Assembly: GCA_023436205.1 (NCBI GenBank)
Contig: JAEZKC010000035.1
Location: 1 to 64,000 of the forward strand
Length of the DNA: 64,000 nt
Source of the DNA: Fibrobacterota bacterium
GTDB lineage: Bacteria > Fibrobacterota > Chitinivibrionia > Chitinivibrionales > Chitinispirillaceae
Direction: 5' to 3'
The notes under the pieces were generated by a model that was given only the letters and a program-made list of their open reading frames with translations, did not search any database and was not told where the DNA came from. Of the stretch, positions 8,617 through 17,126 are shown one piece after another (position 1 is the stretch's first letter; each line of letters opens with the position of its first letter). The translations under genes and the position numbers were made by a program.

Positions 8617-10623
8617 ATGTCATTCACCCAACAAACTGGCAGACGTTGTAGGCTTTTCCCCATTATTGTAATTGGGCTTGCTTTCGGTGTACTGGGGCAG
8701 CAACAATGGAATTGGGTAAATTCCGCATCCAGAGGGAGTCTATTACTGGAAGCCACATATGAGTTAAATCAGTTTGTTGCCGTTGGTGATCGAGGAACGA
8801 TTGTAACCTCCCGGGATGGCGTTAAATGGATCAGGCAATCTTCAGGTACTGAGAAAAAACTCAGAGCTCTAGTATTTGGAAATGATATCTTTGTGGCAGC
8901 AGGCTCAGAGGGGGCCTTGTTTACATCAGATAACGCAGTAACTTGGGTCGAAAGAGATCCCGGGGATAATTGGGACATTTTGTCCATAGCATTCGCTCAA
9001 GATCTTTTTGTGGCAGTTGGTAGTAACGGATCAATCTATACCTCTTCAGATGGAGTGGTTTGGACGAGCAGGGTTTCCGGTATAACAAATCAGTTTGCAT
9101 CGGTTACCTACGGAAATGGCAAGTTCGTTGCAGTCGGAGTGGGGGGAGCGGTTTCATCTTCCAGTGATGGCATAACCTGGAATTCCCTTACATCAAAGGG
9201 TGGTGAATTTTCCGGAGTTGCATTTGGCAACGGTGCTTTTGTTGCCGTTGCGGGTTCAAGCATTTACATATCTCCAGATGGTGAAACCTGGACTTTAGAA
9301 GCAAGTTATTCCAGCATCTTCCTGAACGGAATCTGCTACGGTGGCAATCTCTTTGTAGCTGTTGGTTATTATGGGGATATTTTCGTATCTGAAGATGGAG
9401 TTGACTGGTACAGCACTTATTCCAATGTTAGCGAAACCTTGGCGTTTGCATGTTACGGAAACAGAATGTTTATGGCAGTTGGTGAAAAGGGAATTGCTCT
9501 CATCTCTACTGACGGAATCAGCTGGGAGAATAACAAAGTTTGGACCTCCGCAGTGCTGGAATCGGTTACTTTCGAAAATGACCAGTATGTTACCGTTGGA
9601 GATGAAGGGGTCATTTTGACCTCTTCAGATGGCTGGAACTGGAATCAGAGTGTAAGCGGAACTTCAAGAGATCTGTATGCGGTAAGATATTGTAATGGAT
9701 TGTATTTCGCAGTTGGGGACAGTGGAACAATCTTGACATCTTCAGACGGCAGTCTGTGGGATGAGTGTGAAACAGGAATTACCGTATTTCTAAATACAAT
9801 CAATTACGGAAACAATATTTACGTTGCAGCTGGTGATTCGGGAATAATCCTGACTTCTATTGATGGTGTAAGCTGGACAAGGCAGAATTCCGGCATTACG
9901 TCAGAGATAAATGATATTGTTTATGTAAACAATAAGTTTACCTCGGTTGCAGGAACCGGGGTACTGCACTCATTAGATGGCATAGAATGGACTTTCGATT
10001 CTATACCCTCTAATACAGCTATGCTTAATTCTTTGGCATACGGTAATGGATTGTATGTTGCAGTAGGATATTCCGGTGCAATGTACTCATCAGAAAATGG
10101 CTCTGATTGGACAAAGGTCCCTCTTAATAGTACCAAAGCGATGTCCATAATAACTTACGGTGATGAGGGCTTTGTAGCGGTTGGAGAAAGGGGTTTTGTG
10201 CTGGAGTCAACTGATGGTGTAAATTGGACATCGGTAACTACCGGTATCGCAGATGAATTATGTTCTGTAACGGCTGGAGATAAAGGATATGTTGCTGTCG
10301 GAACATCATCAACCATTTTGAGCACCGGAAGCGTCATTTCAGGTATAAAGGGAAATCACAAATCGTATTCTAATATGAACAGCAATTTGCGTCTGAAACT
10401 TACAGACAATAATCTGAAAATTTCTCTTTCACCTGTAATTGTAAATAAGAGAGTTGCAGTATCCGTTTTCGACATGGCTGGAAAAAAAGTGGCTCGTTTT
10501 TCGGGGCAGGTTTCAGGTGGAGCCATTACCATTCCGGTTAAGCAGGTTGCTCCCGGATTTTATAATGTGGTGGTTCAGGGTAAAAACTTGAGAATCGCTC
10601 AAAAAATGGTTATTACCAGGTAA
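8617..10623 (+). CDS. Secreted 14-repeat beta-propeller protein with type IX-like sorting domain
   Basis: About 668 residues. A signal peptide precedes 14 repeats of roughly 39-42 residues, each with the pattern F/Y-V-A-V-G-x2-G...S-x-D-G-x2-W. This fits BNR/Ycf48-like propeller blades, and 14 equals two seven-bladed propellers. The C-terminal 80 residues contain VSVFDMAGKKVARF and APGFYNVVV, typical of type IX type A sorting domains. It probably acts at the cell surface or outside, in binding rather than catalysis. GGAG lies 6 nt before the ATG at 8617; the ATG at 8605, 10 nt after AGGTGG, is the alternative start. Confidence 0.78.
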   Translation: MSFTQQTGRRCRLFPIIVIGLAFGVLGQQQWNWVNSASRGSLLLEATYELNQFVAVGDRGTIVTSRDGVKWIRQSSGTEKKLRALVFGNDIFVAAGSEGALFTSDNAVTWVERDPGDNWDILSIAFAQDLFVAVGSNGSIYTSSDGVVWTSRVSGITNQFASVTYGNGKFVAVGVGGAVSSSSDGITWNSLTSKGGEFSGVAFGNGAFVAVAGSSIYISPDGETWTLEASYSSIFLNGICYGGNLFVAVGYYGDIFVSEDGVDWYSTYSNVSETLAFACYGNRMFMAVGEKGIALISTDGISWENNKVWTSAVLESVTFENDQYVTVGDEGVILTSSDGWNWNQSVSGTSRDLYAVRYCNGLYFAVGDSGTILTSSDGSLWDECETGITVFLNTINYGNNIYVAAGDSGIILTSIDGVSWTRQNSGITSEINDIVYVNNKFTSVAGTGVLHSLDGIEWTFDSIPSNTAMLNSLAYGNGLYVAVGYSGAMYSSENGSDWTKVPLNSTKAMSIITYGDEGFVAVGERGFVLESTDGVNWTSVTTGIADELCSVTAGDKGYVAVGTSSTILSTGSVISGIKGNHKSYSNMNSNLRLKLTDNNLKISLSPVIVNKRVAVSVFDMAGKKVARFSGQVSGGAITIPVKQVAPGFYNVVVQGKNLRIAQKMVITR

Positions 10624-10647
10624 CAATTAGAACCCGATAGGGGTTGA

Positions 10648-10674
10648 GAGGGGAATCAGATCGTGATTCCCCTC
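10648..10674. terminator. Hairpin between convergent genes, probable terminator
   Basis: A perfect 11-bp inverted repeat (10648-10658 with 10664-10674, 5-nt loop) lies between the convergent propeller and aminotransferase genes. There is no T-tract on either side, so termination is inferred from position. Confidence 0.5.
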
Positions 10675-10681
10675 GCTACAT

Positions 10682-11875
10682 TTACATACATTTCTTAATT
10701 GCTTCAGCGATAATCTTTACTCCCTCTGCGATTTTTTCTTCAGGAGTATTGGAAAAGGCCAGGCGCAAACAGTCGTTTTTGACGCCTGCCGGATCAAAGG
10801 CACTGCCGATCACAAATGCCGCACCATTTTTCAGTGTTTCGTTGAACACATCGGAGGCATTCATATTAGCGGGCAGATTGACCCATACATAAAACCCGCC
10901 TTTAGGCTCGGTCCAGCTTACTCCCTCAGGCATATACTTTTTCAAGCTTTCGAGCATAATGGAAGCTTGTCTGGCATAGGCTGGCCTGAGTTTTTCAAGA
11001 TAGGTTGGAAGCTTGTTATTTGCGAGGTATTCACTCGCCAGCACTTGGGTAAAAGTCGAAGAACAGGCATCCATAGATTGTTTTGCCAGCTGACATTTAT
11101 CTGCGATTTCGGTGGGTGCCACAAGCCATCCCAGGCGAAGTCCGGGCCCAAAGATCTTGGCAAATGAACCGGTATAGCAGATCGGAACCGGCTGCTCTTT
11201 GCGTGCTTTCATAGGAACTGTGAGCTCTCTGTCTTCATCTCTGAAGTAAAGTTCCCCATAGGGGTCGTCTTCAAGGAGGACAATATCTCTTCCTTTTAGT
11301 GCCTCCATGAGCTCTGCTTTGCGTTTTTCGCTGTAGATGATACCGGCTGGGTTGTGGAAGTAGGGAGTCAGGTAGAGAACTTTTGCTTTTGATCCGTACT
11401 TATCCATGGTTTGCAGTAATTCGGAAATGATTATACCCTCATCATCCATGGAAACACCCACTGTGTGTGCCTGTTGTGACTTAAAAGAGGCCAGAGCTCC
11501 GATAAAACTCGGGTACTCGGTAATAACCACATCATCCGGATCAAGAAATACCTTGGAAATAAGACTTATCGCCTGCTGGGCACCGGTCGTGATGAGCAGT
11601 TCCTGCCCCTCCATGCTAATCCCCTTGGAGGTCAGGTACTTCTTCACCTCTGCGATAAGTGGAGGAAAACCCTCAGTTGGCCCGTACATCATTGCAGTCT
11701 GCTTCGCTTTGAGTGAAAGACCATTATAGAGGTCATCAACTACGTCGATGGGGTAGAGCCAGGACCCCGGAACTCCGCCTGCAAAGGAGATCAGTGTCGG
11801 GTCGGCCGCAAGTTTCATCAGGCGGCGAATTTCTGAGGAGCGCATGCTCTGGGCACTGGAAGAGAACTGAACCAT
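10682..11875 (-). CDS. PLP-dependent aminotransferase, class I/II (2-aminoadipate/aromatic type)
   Basis: About 397 residues of the fold-type I aminotransferases most similar to LysN/2-aminoadipate and MocR-associated enzymes. Visible signatures are SFAGGVPG near the N-terminus, TTGAQQA as the phosphate-binding turn, YPSF, HNPAG, the LLEDDPYGEL aspartate segment and the Schiff-base lysine in GSFAKIFGPGLRLGW. It transfers amino groups between an amino acid and a 2-oxo acid in the cytosol; exact substrate is unclear. A TTG at 11905 would add 10 residues, but the ATG at 11875 has AAAGG at good spacing. It is divergently oriented from the TonB-system operon. Confidence 0.88.
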   Translation of the reverse strand: MVQFSSSAQSMRSSEIRRLMKLAADPTLISFAGGVPGSWLYPIDVVDDLYNGLSLKAKQTAMMYGPTEGFPPLIAEVKKYLTSKGISMEGQELLITTGAQQAISLISKVFLDPDDVVITEYPSFIGALASFKSQQAHTVGVSMDDEGIIISELLQTMDKYGSKAKVLYLTPYFHNPAGIIYSEKRKAELMEALKGRDIVLLEDDPYGELYFRDEDRELTVPMKARKEQPVPICYTGSFAKIFGPGLRLGWLVAPTEIADKCQLAKQSMDACSSTFTQVLASEYLANNKLPTYLEKLRPAYARQASIMLESLKKYMPEGVSWTEPKGGFYVWVNLPANMNASDVFNETLKNGAAFVIGSAFDPAGVKNDCLRLAFSNTPEEKIAEGVKIIAEAIKKCM

Positions 11876-12025
11876 TGTTGAAGCCTTTCTTAATGTTTTG
11901 CTCAATAAAAGAGTATAAAAATAGTTTTCTCCGGTTCTGTAATCTATATATTAGATGAATCCCGTGTTGTATCTGGAGGCAGTCTGATTTAAATTTAATC
12001 CTCTAAGCCTGATTACCCTCAAAAA

Positions 12026-12826
12026 GTGGAAAAATTGAAAACAAGGTGTATTATTCTCTTTATTACAGTTCTGGGCCTCGTGAATGTGATGGCTCAGGAT
12101 CAGCTTGATATTGAGATCCGAAGACTACAGCGGGAACTGGGGCAGATTCAGGCCGAAAGGGAGAAAAACAGAAAAGAGGCTCTCTCTGAAGCTAAGGAGT
12201 TTTCTTCTTATAGAGAGCGGACTTCTGCACAGAAACATCAGATCACTTCTTTCACTGATTCGATTCGCACACAAGCTGGATCCATCAATCTTAAGAGGGA
12301 TTCTCTGGCAGCTGCTTTGAACAGCATTGAAGTATCCACACGCCAGCAGGAATTATTGCGTAATGCATTGCGGGATAAGCTGCTTACTGCCTGCGATGGC
12401 CTTCTTAGTGCAGTGCAGAATCTCCCACCTATGGTATCTCTTCAGAACAGTAATGCTCTTCAGTACCTTAAAACTGAGCTGCAGTCGGGAAATGTGGAAC
12501 CTGTTGAGGCTCTGGGGCGACTCTTGCAGATCGCAAGGGGGGTACAGGATCAGTCTTCGGATATACAGGTTATGGAATCCTCGTCACCGCTATCAGAAAT
12601 TCCCGGGACTGTTTATCGACTTAGGGTGGGGACTTTCTTTGAAGCTATCGTCGACAGCAGAGGAGAAAAAGTCGCATTCTGGTATGGTGTCGACAAGAAT
12701 GGAAAACAGGTCTGGCATGTATCCACAAACAAAGCTGAAGCAGCTTCCGTTTATAAGGCTGTTAAGGTCCGGGAGGGAAAAGCGGTTCCTGAGCTGGTTG
12801 AGCTTCCGTTGGGGAGGTCAGAATGA
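12026..12826 (+). CDS. DUF3450-like periplasmic coiled-coil protein of a TonB operon
   Basis: A 266-residue protein with an N-terminal signal segment (hydrophobic about residues 8-22, cleavage near VMAQ), a long charged coiled coil to about residue 110, and a C-terminal globular part. This is the shape and position of DUF3450 proteins, which precede tandem ExbB genes in many TonB operons and are thought to work with them in the periplasm. The start is a GTG; a TTG nine bases later is also possible. Its stop overlaps the next start as ATGA. Confidence 0.72.
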   Translation: MEKLKTRCIILFITVLGLVNVMAQDQLDIEIRRLQRELGQIQAEREKNRKEALSEAKEFSSYRERTSAQKHQITSFTDSIRTQAGSINLKRDSLAAALNSIEVSTRQQELLRNALRDKLLTACDGLLSAVQNLPPMVSLQNSNALQYLKTELQSGNVEPVEALGRLLQIARGVQDQSSDIQVMESSSPLSEIPGTVYRLRVGTFFEAIVDSRGEKVAFWYGVDKNGKQVWHVSTNKAEAASVYKAVKVREGKAVPELVELPLGRSE

Positions 12827-14298
12827 GAATGCTTTTTAGAGTACCCCAATCGGTAGTTTTGTGTATTGTTATTCTTGCATTTACTGCGAGTTTTGCGGAA
12901 AAGAATGCCCAAATCGACGAAAAACAGAAAAAACTGCAGAATTTAAGGGAACAGGTGCAGCTCGCTCGCGACTCACTTCAATCAGAGGTGGCGAAGCGCT
13001 GGAGTGAGAGGCAGAAATCGGTTGAGCAGAAAGAGCATGATAAAGCTGAAATTGACAGGCTTGTAAATGAGCAGAGTAGAGTGATTGCTGAACTTTCTGT
13101 TCTTCGGGAAGAGGTTCTTTCTTCTGAGGCTCGCCTTGCAGAAGCTCGCGATCTTTTGCAAGGCAAAAGGGACGAGTGGCAATACGTCAAAACTGCCCTG
13201 GGTGGAAAATTTCAGGAATACAGTAGGGATATAGACGGGTCTTTTCCCATTGATATGGAATCAGATCGAAGTGCACTGGAATCAGTGAGGAATGATTTTG
13301 CAGCTGATGGAAATGTGTCCAGAGCGGTAACCGCCTTTTTTGGAGTTATCACCAGCAGAGTAGACCGTGGGAAAGCTATTTCTTATCAGGAAAGTAGCAT
13401 AATTCCCGATAATGAAAATCTTCAAACGGTTAAGCTGGTGCGTTTTGGTAATGTTCTGGGCTATGCTCTTAGTGATTCAGGTCATGTTTACACTATTCGG
13501 CAGACAGGGAAAGCCGGTCTTGCTCGTTATTCTGTTGTCAGAATAGAATCAGAAAAATTGATTGAAGATTTAAGTCGGAAGTTTCCTGTTTGGGTTGAAA
13601 GTTCTCATGTAACCACTCCGGTTCTTGTGGATGTTCTTCAGAATGATATCTCATCTGTTCTGGTTTCCGGAAAAGCGGAAGGGTTTTCCGCAAAAATTCA
13701 AAAGTTTATAAAAGCGGGTGGTCCGGTGATGTATCCGCTTCTTCTGCTTCCGCTGTGGGCTTTTACGCTGATTGTGTTAAAGTTCATTCAACTGTTCGGT
13801 CAGAGAAGAAAGCATCGTAAGACTTGGAAAATCTGCGATGATTATCTTAACAAAAATGAAATTGCGGGGCTGAACAAATTTTTGGAGTCTCGTAAAGACA
13901 GGGCATCTCTTCTGGCTCATACACTTATTCAGAAAAGCTCAGCCGGTAAGCAGGCCACATTGGATTTCGCAAAAGAGATGCTTCTGGGCTATACCGCAAA
14001 GCTTGGTAGTCATCTCGATACACTAGCTGTTCTGGCCGCTGTGGCACCTCTTCTGGGGCTTCTCGGCACAGTAACAGGTATGATACGACTTTTCGGTGTT
14101 ATTACCAGTTTTGGAACCGGAGATCCAAAAATTCTGGCTGGCGGTATTTCTGAGGCCTTGATCACTACAGAAACTGGACTGGCCATCGCTATTCCCATTC
14201 TTCTGTTTCATAATTATCTTAAAAACAAGCGGGGGAAAGTTCTTTCCGAGCTTCAGACTTTTGCTCTTCATCTTGCCAACCGAATATGTAGAGACTAA
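12823..14298 (+). CDS. exbB: ExbB/TolQ/MotA-family protein with periplasmic coiled-coil extension
   Basis: A 491-residue protein. The N-terminus has a signal/anchor segment, then a long coiled coil (about 25-120) and a periplasmic domain, and only after residue 300 the MotA/TolQ/ExbB domain, with a membrane helix (MYPLLLLPLWAFTLIVLKFI) and the conserved AAVAPLLGLLGTVTGMI and TTETGLAIAIPILL helices. These extended ExbB proteins are typical partners of DUF3450. It conducts protons to energise TonB. It overlaps the upstream gene by 4 nt. Confidence 0.88.
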   Translation: MRMLFRVPQSVVLCIVILAFTASFAEKNAQIDEKQKKLQNLREQVQLARDSLQSEVAKRWSERQKSVEQKEHDKAEIDRLVNEQSRVIAELSVLREEVLSSEARLAEARDLLQGKRDEWQYVKTALGGKFQEYSRDIDGSFPIDMESDRSALESVRNDFAADGNVSRAVTAFFGVITSRVDRGKAISYQESSIIPDNENLQTVKLVRFGNVLGYALSDSGHVYTIRQTGKAGLARYSVVRIESEKLIEDLSRKFPVWVESSHVTTPVLVDVLQNDISSVLVSGKAEGFSAKIQKFIKAGGPVMYPLLLLPLWAFTLIVLKFIQLFGQRRKHRKTWKICDDYLNKNEIAGLNKFLESRKDRASLLAHTLIQKSSAGKQATLDFAKEMLLGYTAKLGSHLDTLAVLAAVAPLLGLLGTVTGMIRLFGVITSFGTGDPKILAGGISEALITTETGLAIAIPILLFHNYLKNKRGKVLSELQTFALHLANRICRD

Positions 14299-14299
14299 A

Positions 14300-14908
14300 A
14301 TGCAGTCTGCCATTTTTGAACTATTCCACCAAGGCGGATTTGTAATGCCGGTACTGTTTTGTATCACGGTTGTGATCTGGTTTATTGGTTTGACAAGTCT
14401 TTACAGGTTGTATTCTTTTAGGAAGAGTAGAAAAAGGTTTTCTCACTGGTTGGTACTGAGGCAGGTCAACTTTTCAAATACGGGTAATTTACATTATGAC
14501 CGCCTTGTTGAGAATGTAAAGAGAGGGGTGCACACTGAAACGCAAATTAAAGCTCTTTTCCGGGAATTTCTTTGCGGTGCAGTGCCGGAGCTGTCTTCCG
14601 GAGTTGAAGCGTTGAGGGGGTGGGTAACAGTAGCTCCTCTTCTGGGACTTCTCGGAACGGTCATTGGTATGGTGGAGACTTTCAGGGGTATACTGTTCTT
14701 TGGAACAGGAAGTCCGGCAGTGATATCTCAGGGAATTTCCATTGCTCTGTTAACGACTCAGGCCGGTCTGCTTGTGGCCATACCGGGGCTGCTTCTGCAG
14801 ATTTTTCTGGTCAGCCGCAGGAATGCATTACGAAAGCAGCTTATTTCTGACGGAACTGCTTTTGTAAATAGATTTCAGAATGGTTCCACGGGGAATAGTA
14901 ATGTTTGA
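14300..14908 (+). CDS. exbB: ExbB proton-channel protein
   Basis: About 202 residues of standard ExbB size, starting MQSAIFELFH. Three hydrophobic segments are visible; the conserved VTVAPLLGLLGTVIGM and TTQAGLLVAIPGL helices carry the family's Thr and small-residue pattern. It forms the inner-membrane pentamer around ExbD. The frame extends upstream to 14261 inside the previous gene, but the ATG at 14300, 2 nt after that gene's stop, gives the normal N-terminus. It is the second ExbB-type gene of the operon, the usual arrangement with DUF3450. Confidence 0.92.
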   Translation: MQSAIFELFHQGGFVMPVLFCITVVIWFIGLTSLYRLYSFRKSRKRFSHWLVLRQVNFSNTGNLHYDRLVENVKRGVHTETQIKALFREFLCGAVPELSSGVEALRGWVTVAPLLGLLGTVIGMVETFRGILFFGTGSPAVISQGISIALLTTQAGLLVAIPGLLLQIFLVSRRNALRKQLISDGTAFVNRFQNGSTGNSNV

Positions 14909-15317
14909 AGATTTTAGTCTTCTCGAAGAAGAGTCCCGCAGTGCAGATGTAAATATCAGTCCGCTGATTGACATGGTATTCATACTTCTTATTTTCTTTG
15001 TGATAACTACTAATTTCAATCGTCAAACCGGTATAGAGGTTTCCAAACCCAAAGCCAGTTCTGCTGTGGAGCAAGGGCAGAAATCACTTCTTGTAGGAGT
15101 AACCCGGGAGGGCGCAGTTCACGTACACGGCAGGCAGACGAGTCTTGAAAGATTACGAGAGCTGGTCCTCATGGAAATGGAGAAACGGCCCGATCTTACG
15201 GTGGTGATCATTGCCGACCGGGATGCATCGGTGGGTAAAGCTGTCGAGGTAATGGATAGATGCATCGATGCGGGAGTCAAGAATGTGTCTGTGGCGGCGG
15301 AGAGAATCGATAAGTAA
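14901..15317 (+). CDS. exbD: ExbD/TolR biopolymer transport protein
   Basis: About 138 residues. The single membrane helix contains the proton-carrying aspartate in NISPLIDMVFILLIFF, followed by the periplasmic TolR-like domain ending with DRCIDAGVKNVSVA. It works with ExbB as the stator of the TonB motor. The ATG at 14901 lies behind GGGGAATAGTA and overlaps the end of exbB by 8 nt; its own stop overlaps the tonB start as TAATG. Confidence 0.93.
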   Translation: MFEDFSLLEEESRSADVNISPLIDMVFILLIFFVITTNFNRQTGIEVSKPKASSAVEQGQKSLLVGVTREGAVHVHGRQTSLERLRELVLMEMEKRPDLTVVIIADRDASVGKAVEVMDRCIDAGVKNVSVAAERIDK

Positions 15318-15973
15318 TGATTGAGGGAAATAGGAATGAGTTGGGCAGGCTGGTTTTAAGTAGAACCGGTTTGCTATTTGCGTATCTGGGTTGTCTAGTC
15401 CTCTCTTTAGTTGCAGCTTCGGTTATATTCTATACCATGGCCAGAATTCATTCTCATGTTTCTGAAGTGAGAGACATAACTTCGTCAAAAAGCAGATCAA
15501 AAGTAGTAATGGAATACAAACGGCCGGAGAACAGATCCCGTTTTCAGAATGTCAAGTATAGGAATACAGCCGTTTCAATCCAACCTTCTCTTACATCATC
15601 ACCTTTCCAGATGAAATTCACCCCGGATCTGCAGGTTGAGGGTGGCGGGGGATCAATCATGACATCCGGTGAGCTTGCGGTGATGACAATCAATGAAAAC
15701 GAAACAGATCAGCCGCTGGTGCTTTTGTATAATCCCGCGATTCCTTATCCTGAGCGGGCTGTGGATCTTGAATTAGAGGGGATCCTTAAAGCTGTCCTTA
15801 CAATTGATACAGATGGACAGGTCATCAAAGTGGAAGTGCTTTCGTCTCCTCATGCATCAATAACAAAAGAAGCTCACAAAGTACTGAAAACCTGGCGGTT
15901 TAAACCCGCAACCAGTAGTGGGATACCGGTGCGGGTGAAAAGAATTCAGACTGTTGAGTTTAAACTTGAGTAG
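15317..15973 (+). CDS. tonB: TonB energy-transducing protein
   Basis: A 218-residue protein with one N-terminal membrane helix (about residues 18-42), a periplasmic linker and a C-terminal TonB domain (about 135-218) with YNPAIPYPERA, GQVIKVEVLSSP and KTWRFKPA, the last being the domain's hallmark. The linker lacks the usual Pro-Lys/Pro-Glu repeats and is short. It couples the ExbBD proton motor to outer-membrane receptors, none of which is encoded nearby. Its 3' end overlaps convergent queF by 14 nt. Confidence 0.9.
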   Translation: MIEGNRNELGRLVLSRTGLLFAYLGCLVLSLVAASVIFYTMARIHSHVSEVRDITSSKSRSKVVMEYKRPENRSRFQNVKYRNTAVSIQPSLTSSPFQMKFTPDLQVEGGGGSIMTSGELAVMTINENETDQPLVLLYNPAIPYPERAVDLELEGILKAVLTIDTDGQVIKVEVLSSPHASITKEAHKVLKTWRFKPATSSGIPVRVKRIQTVEFKLE

Positions 15974-16436
15974 AATCACCAATGGTGCGGCAGCGGGGAA
16001 TTAGCTGTGTTAATAGCAGATCTGCACCTTGAGGTCGAGGGCCCTGGGATTCAAAAATTACCGTTGTGTCCACATTGCCTCTGGGCAGAAAGTCGCCTGC
16101 CACCAGCAGCCACTTGGGATCAAGTGTTTTTTTGAGAGTCTCAAAAATGTGGTTAGTGACCGTTTCATGAAAGGTGCCGATCATGCGAAATGAGTTCAGG
16201 TACAGTTTCCATGATTTTAATTCGATGCACAGCTTATTTGGGAGATAGTAGATCTGAATGGAGGCGAAGTCCGGATAACCGGTTTTGGGACAAACGCAGG
16301 TAAATTCCGGGAAAACGATTCGGATGATGCCGCTCTTCGTATTTTCTGTATCGTAGGGACAGGGAAATGTTTCAAGTTCCGGCAGAAGATTTTCTGTAAG
16401 TGCCTGATCAAGAGGAACAACATTATTGAAAAACAT
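15960..16436 (-). CDS. queF: NADPH-dependent 7-cyano-7-deazaguanine (preQ0) reductase
   Basis: About 158 residues, the short unimodular QueF type. Visible hallmarks are PEFTCVCPKTGYPDFA, where the second cysteine of the CVC pair matches the thioimide-forming Cys, the aspartate in PDFA and the ELKSWKLYLNSFR signature of the substrate/NADPH site. It reduces preQ0 to preQ1 in queuosine biosynthesis. The ATG at 16436 follows AAAGGAA at good spacing; the frame is open 13 codons further. No other queuosine gene is adjacent, and I see no preQ1 riboswitch in the leader. Confidence 0.95.
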   Translation of the reverse strand: MFFNNVVPLDQALTENLLPELETFPCPYDTENTKSGIIRIVFPEFTCVCPKTGYPDFASIQIYYLPNKLCIELKSWKLYLNSFRMIGTFHETVTNHIFETLKKTLDPKWLLVAGDFLPRGNVDTTVIFESQGPRPQGADLLLTQLIPRCRTIGDSTQV

Positions 16437-16536
16437 GACAGATTCCTTTATAAGGGTAACTTGTAAAAATAGCACATGGGATGGTTGTTGGAGGCTGTTT
16501 TTAGATTAAAACTTGAATAGGAATAGTGGAGGCAAT

Positions 16537-17124
16537 ATGAATGAAAGATTGCGCAAACAGTTGGAATTCATCATTGAAATTGACAAAATTAAGCAGATAA
16601 TCCGTCAGACAAAACTCTTTGATGGCTCCAGACGGGAAAATGATGCAGAGCATGCCTGGCATCTGGCTTTAATGGCAATGGTGCTTCAGGAGTATGCAAA
16701 TGAAAAAATAGACCTGTTGAGAGTTATGAAAATGGTACTCATTCATGATCTGGTTGAAATAGATGCAGGGGATATTCCGGTGTATAATACAGAAATGCGT
16801 GCGGCCAACGAGCAGAAGGAAAAAGATGCAGCTAAACGGATTTTTGGCCTCCTGCCGCAGGAGCAGGGAAATGAGCTGCTGGAATTATGGGAGGAGTTTG
16901 AAGCCAAGAGTACTCCTGAGGCTAAGTTCGCGGCAGCTTTGGATCGAATGGAACCTGTCATGCAGAATTATTTCACCGAGGGATTTGTCTGGAAGAAATT
17001 CGATGTGGATTCTATGAAAGTAACATCTGTAAATAAACGTATTGCGAACGGTTCAGAGGCACTTTGGAGTTATGTGGAGGGAATTATCAATGATTCGGTG
17101 GAAAAAGGCTATTTGAAAAAATAG
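16537..17124 (+). CDS. HD-domain phosphohydrolase (YfbR/HDDC2-like 5'-deoxynucleotidase)
   Basis: About 195 residues. The metal-binding pattern is complete: H in NDAEHAWHLALM, HD in VLIHDLVEIDAGDIP, and a late aspartate in AALDRMEP. The E-I-D-A-G-D stretch after the HD pair is characteristic of YfbR/HDDC2 5'-deoxyribonucleotidases. It probably dephosphorylates deoxynucleoside monophosphates in the cytosol. GGAGG lies 4 nt before the ATG at 16537, which decides the start over a TTG at 16513. It ends 2 nt before the convergent GT-D gene. Confidence 0.87.
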   Translation: MNERLRKQLEFIIEIDKIKQIIRQTKLFDGSRRENDAEHAWHLALMAMVLQEYANEKIDLLRVMKMVLIHDLVEIDAGDIPVYNTEMRAANEQKEKDAAKRIFGLLPQEQGNELLELWEEFEAKSTPEAKFAAALDRMEPVMQNYFTEGFVWKKFDVDSMKVTSVNKRIANGSEALWSYVEGIINDSVEKGYLKK

Positions 17125-17126
17125 TA

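Noticed and set aside
16437..16536. Possible preQ1 riboswitch before queF
   Set aside because: I could not find the short pseudoknot pattern with its A-rich tail; the leader is short.
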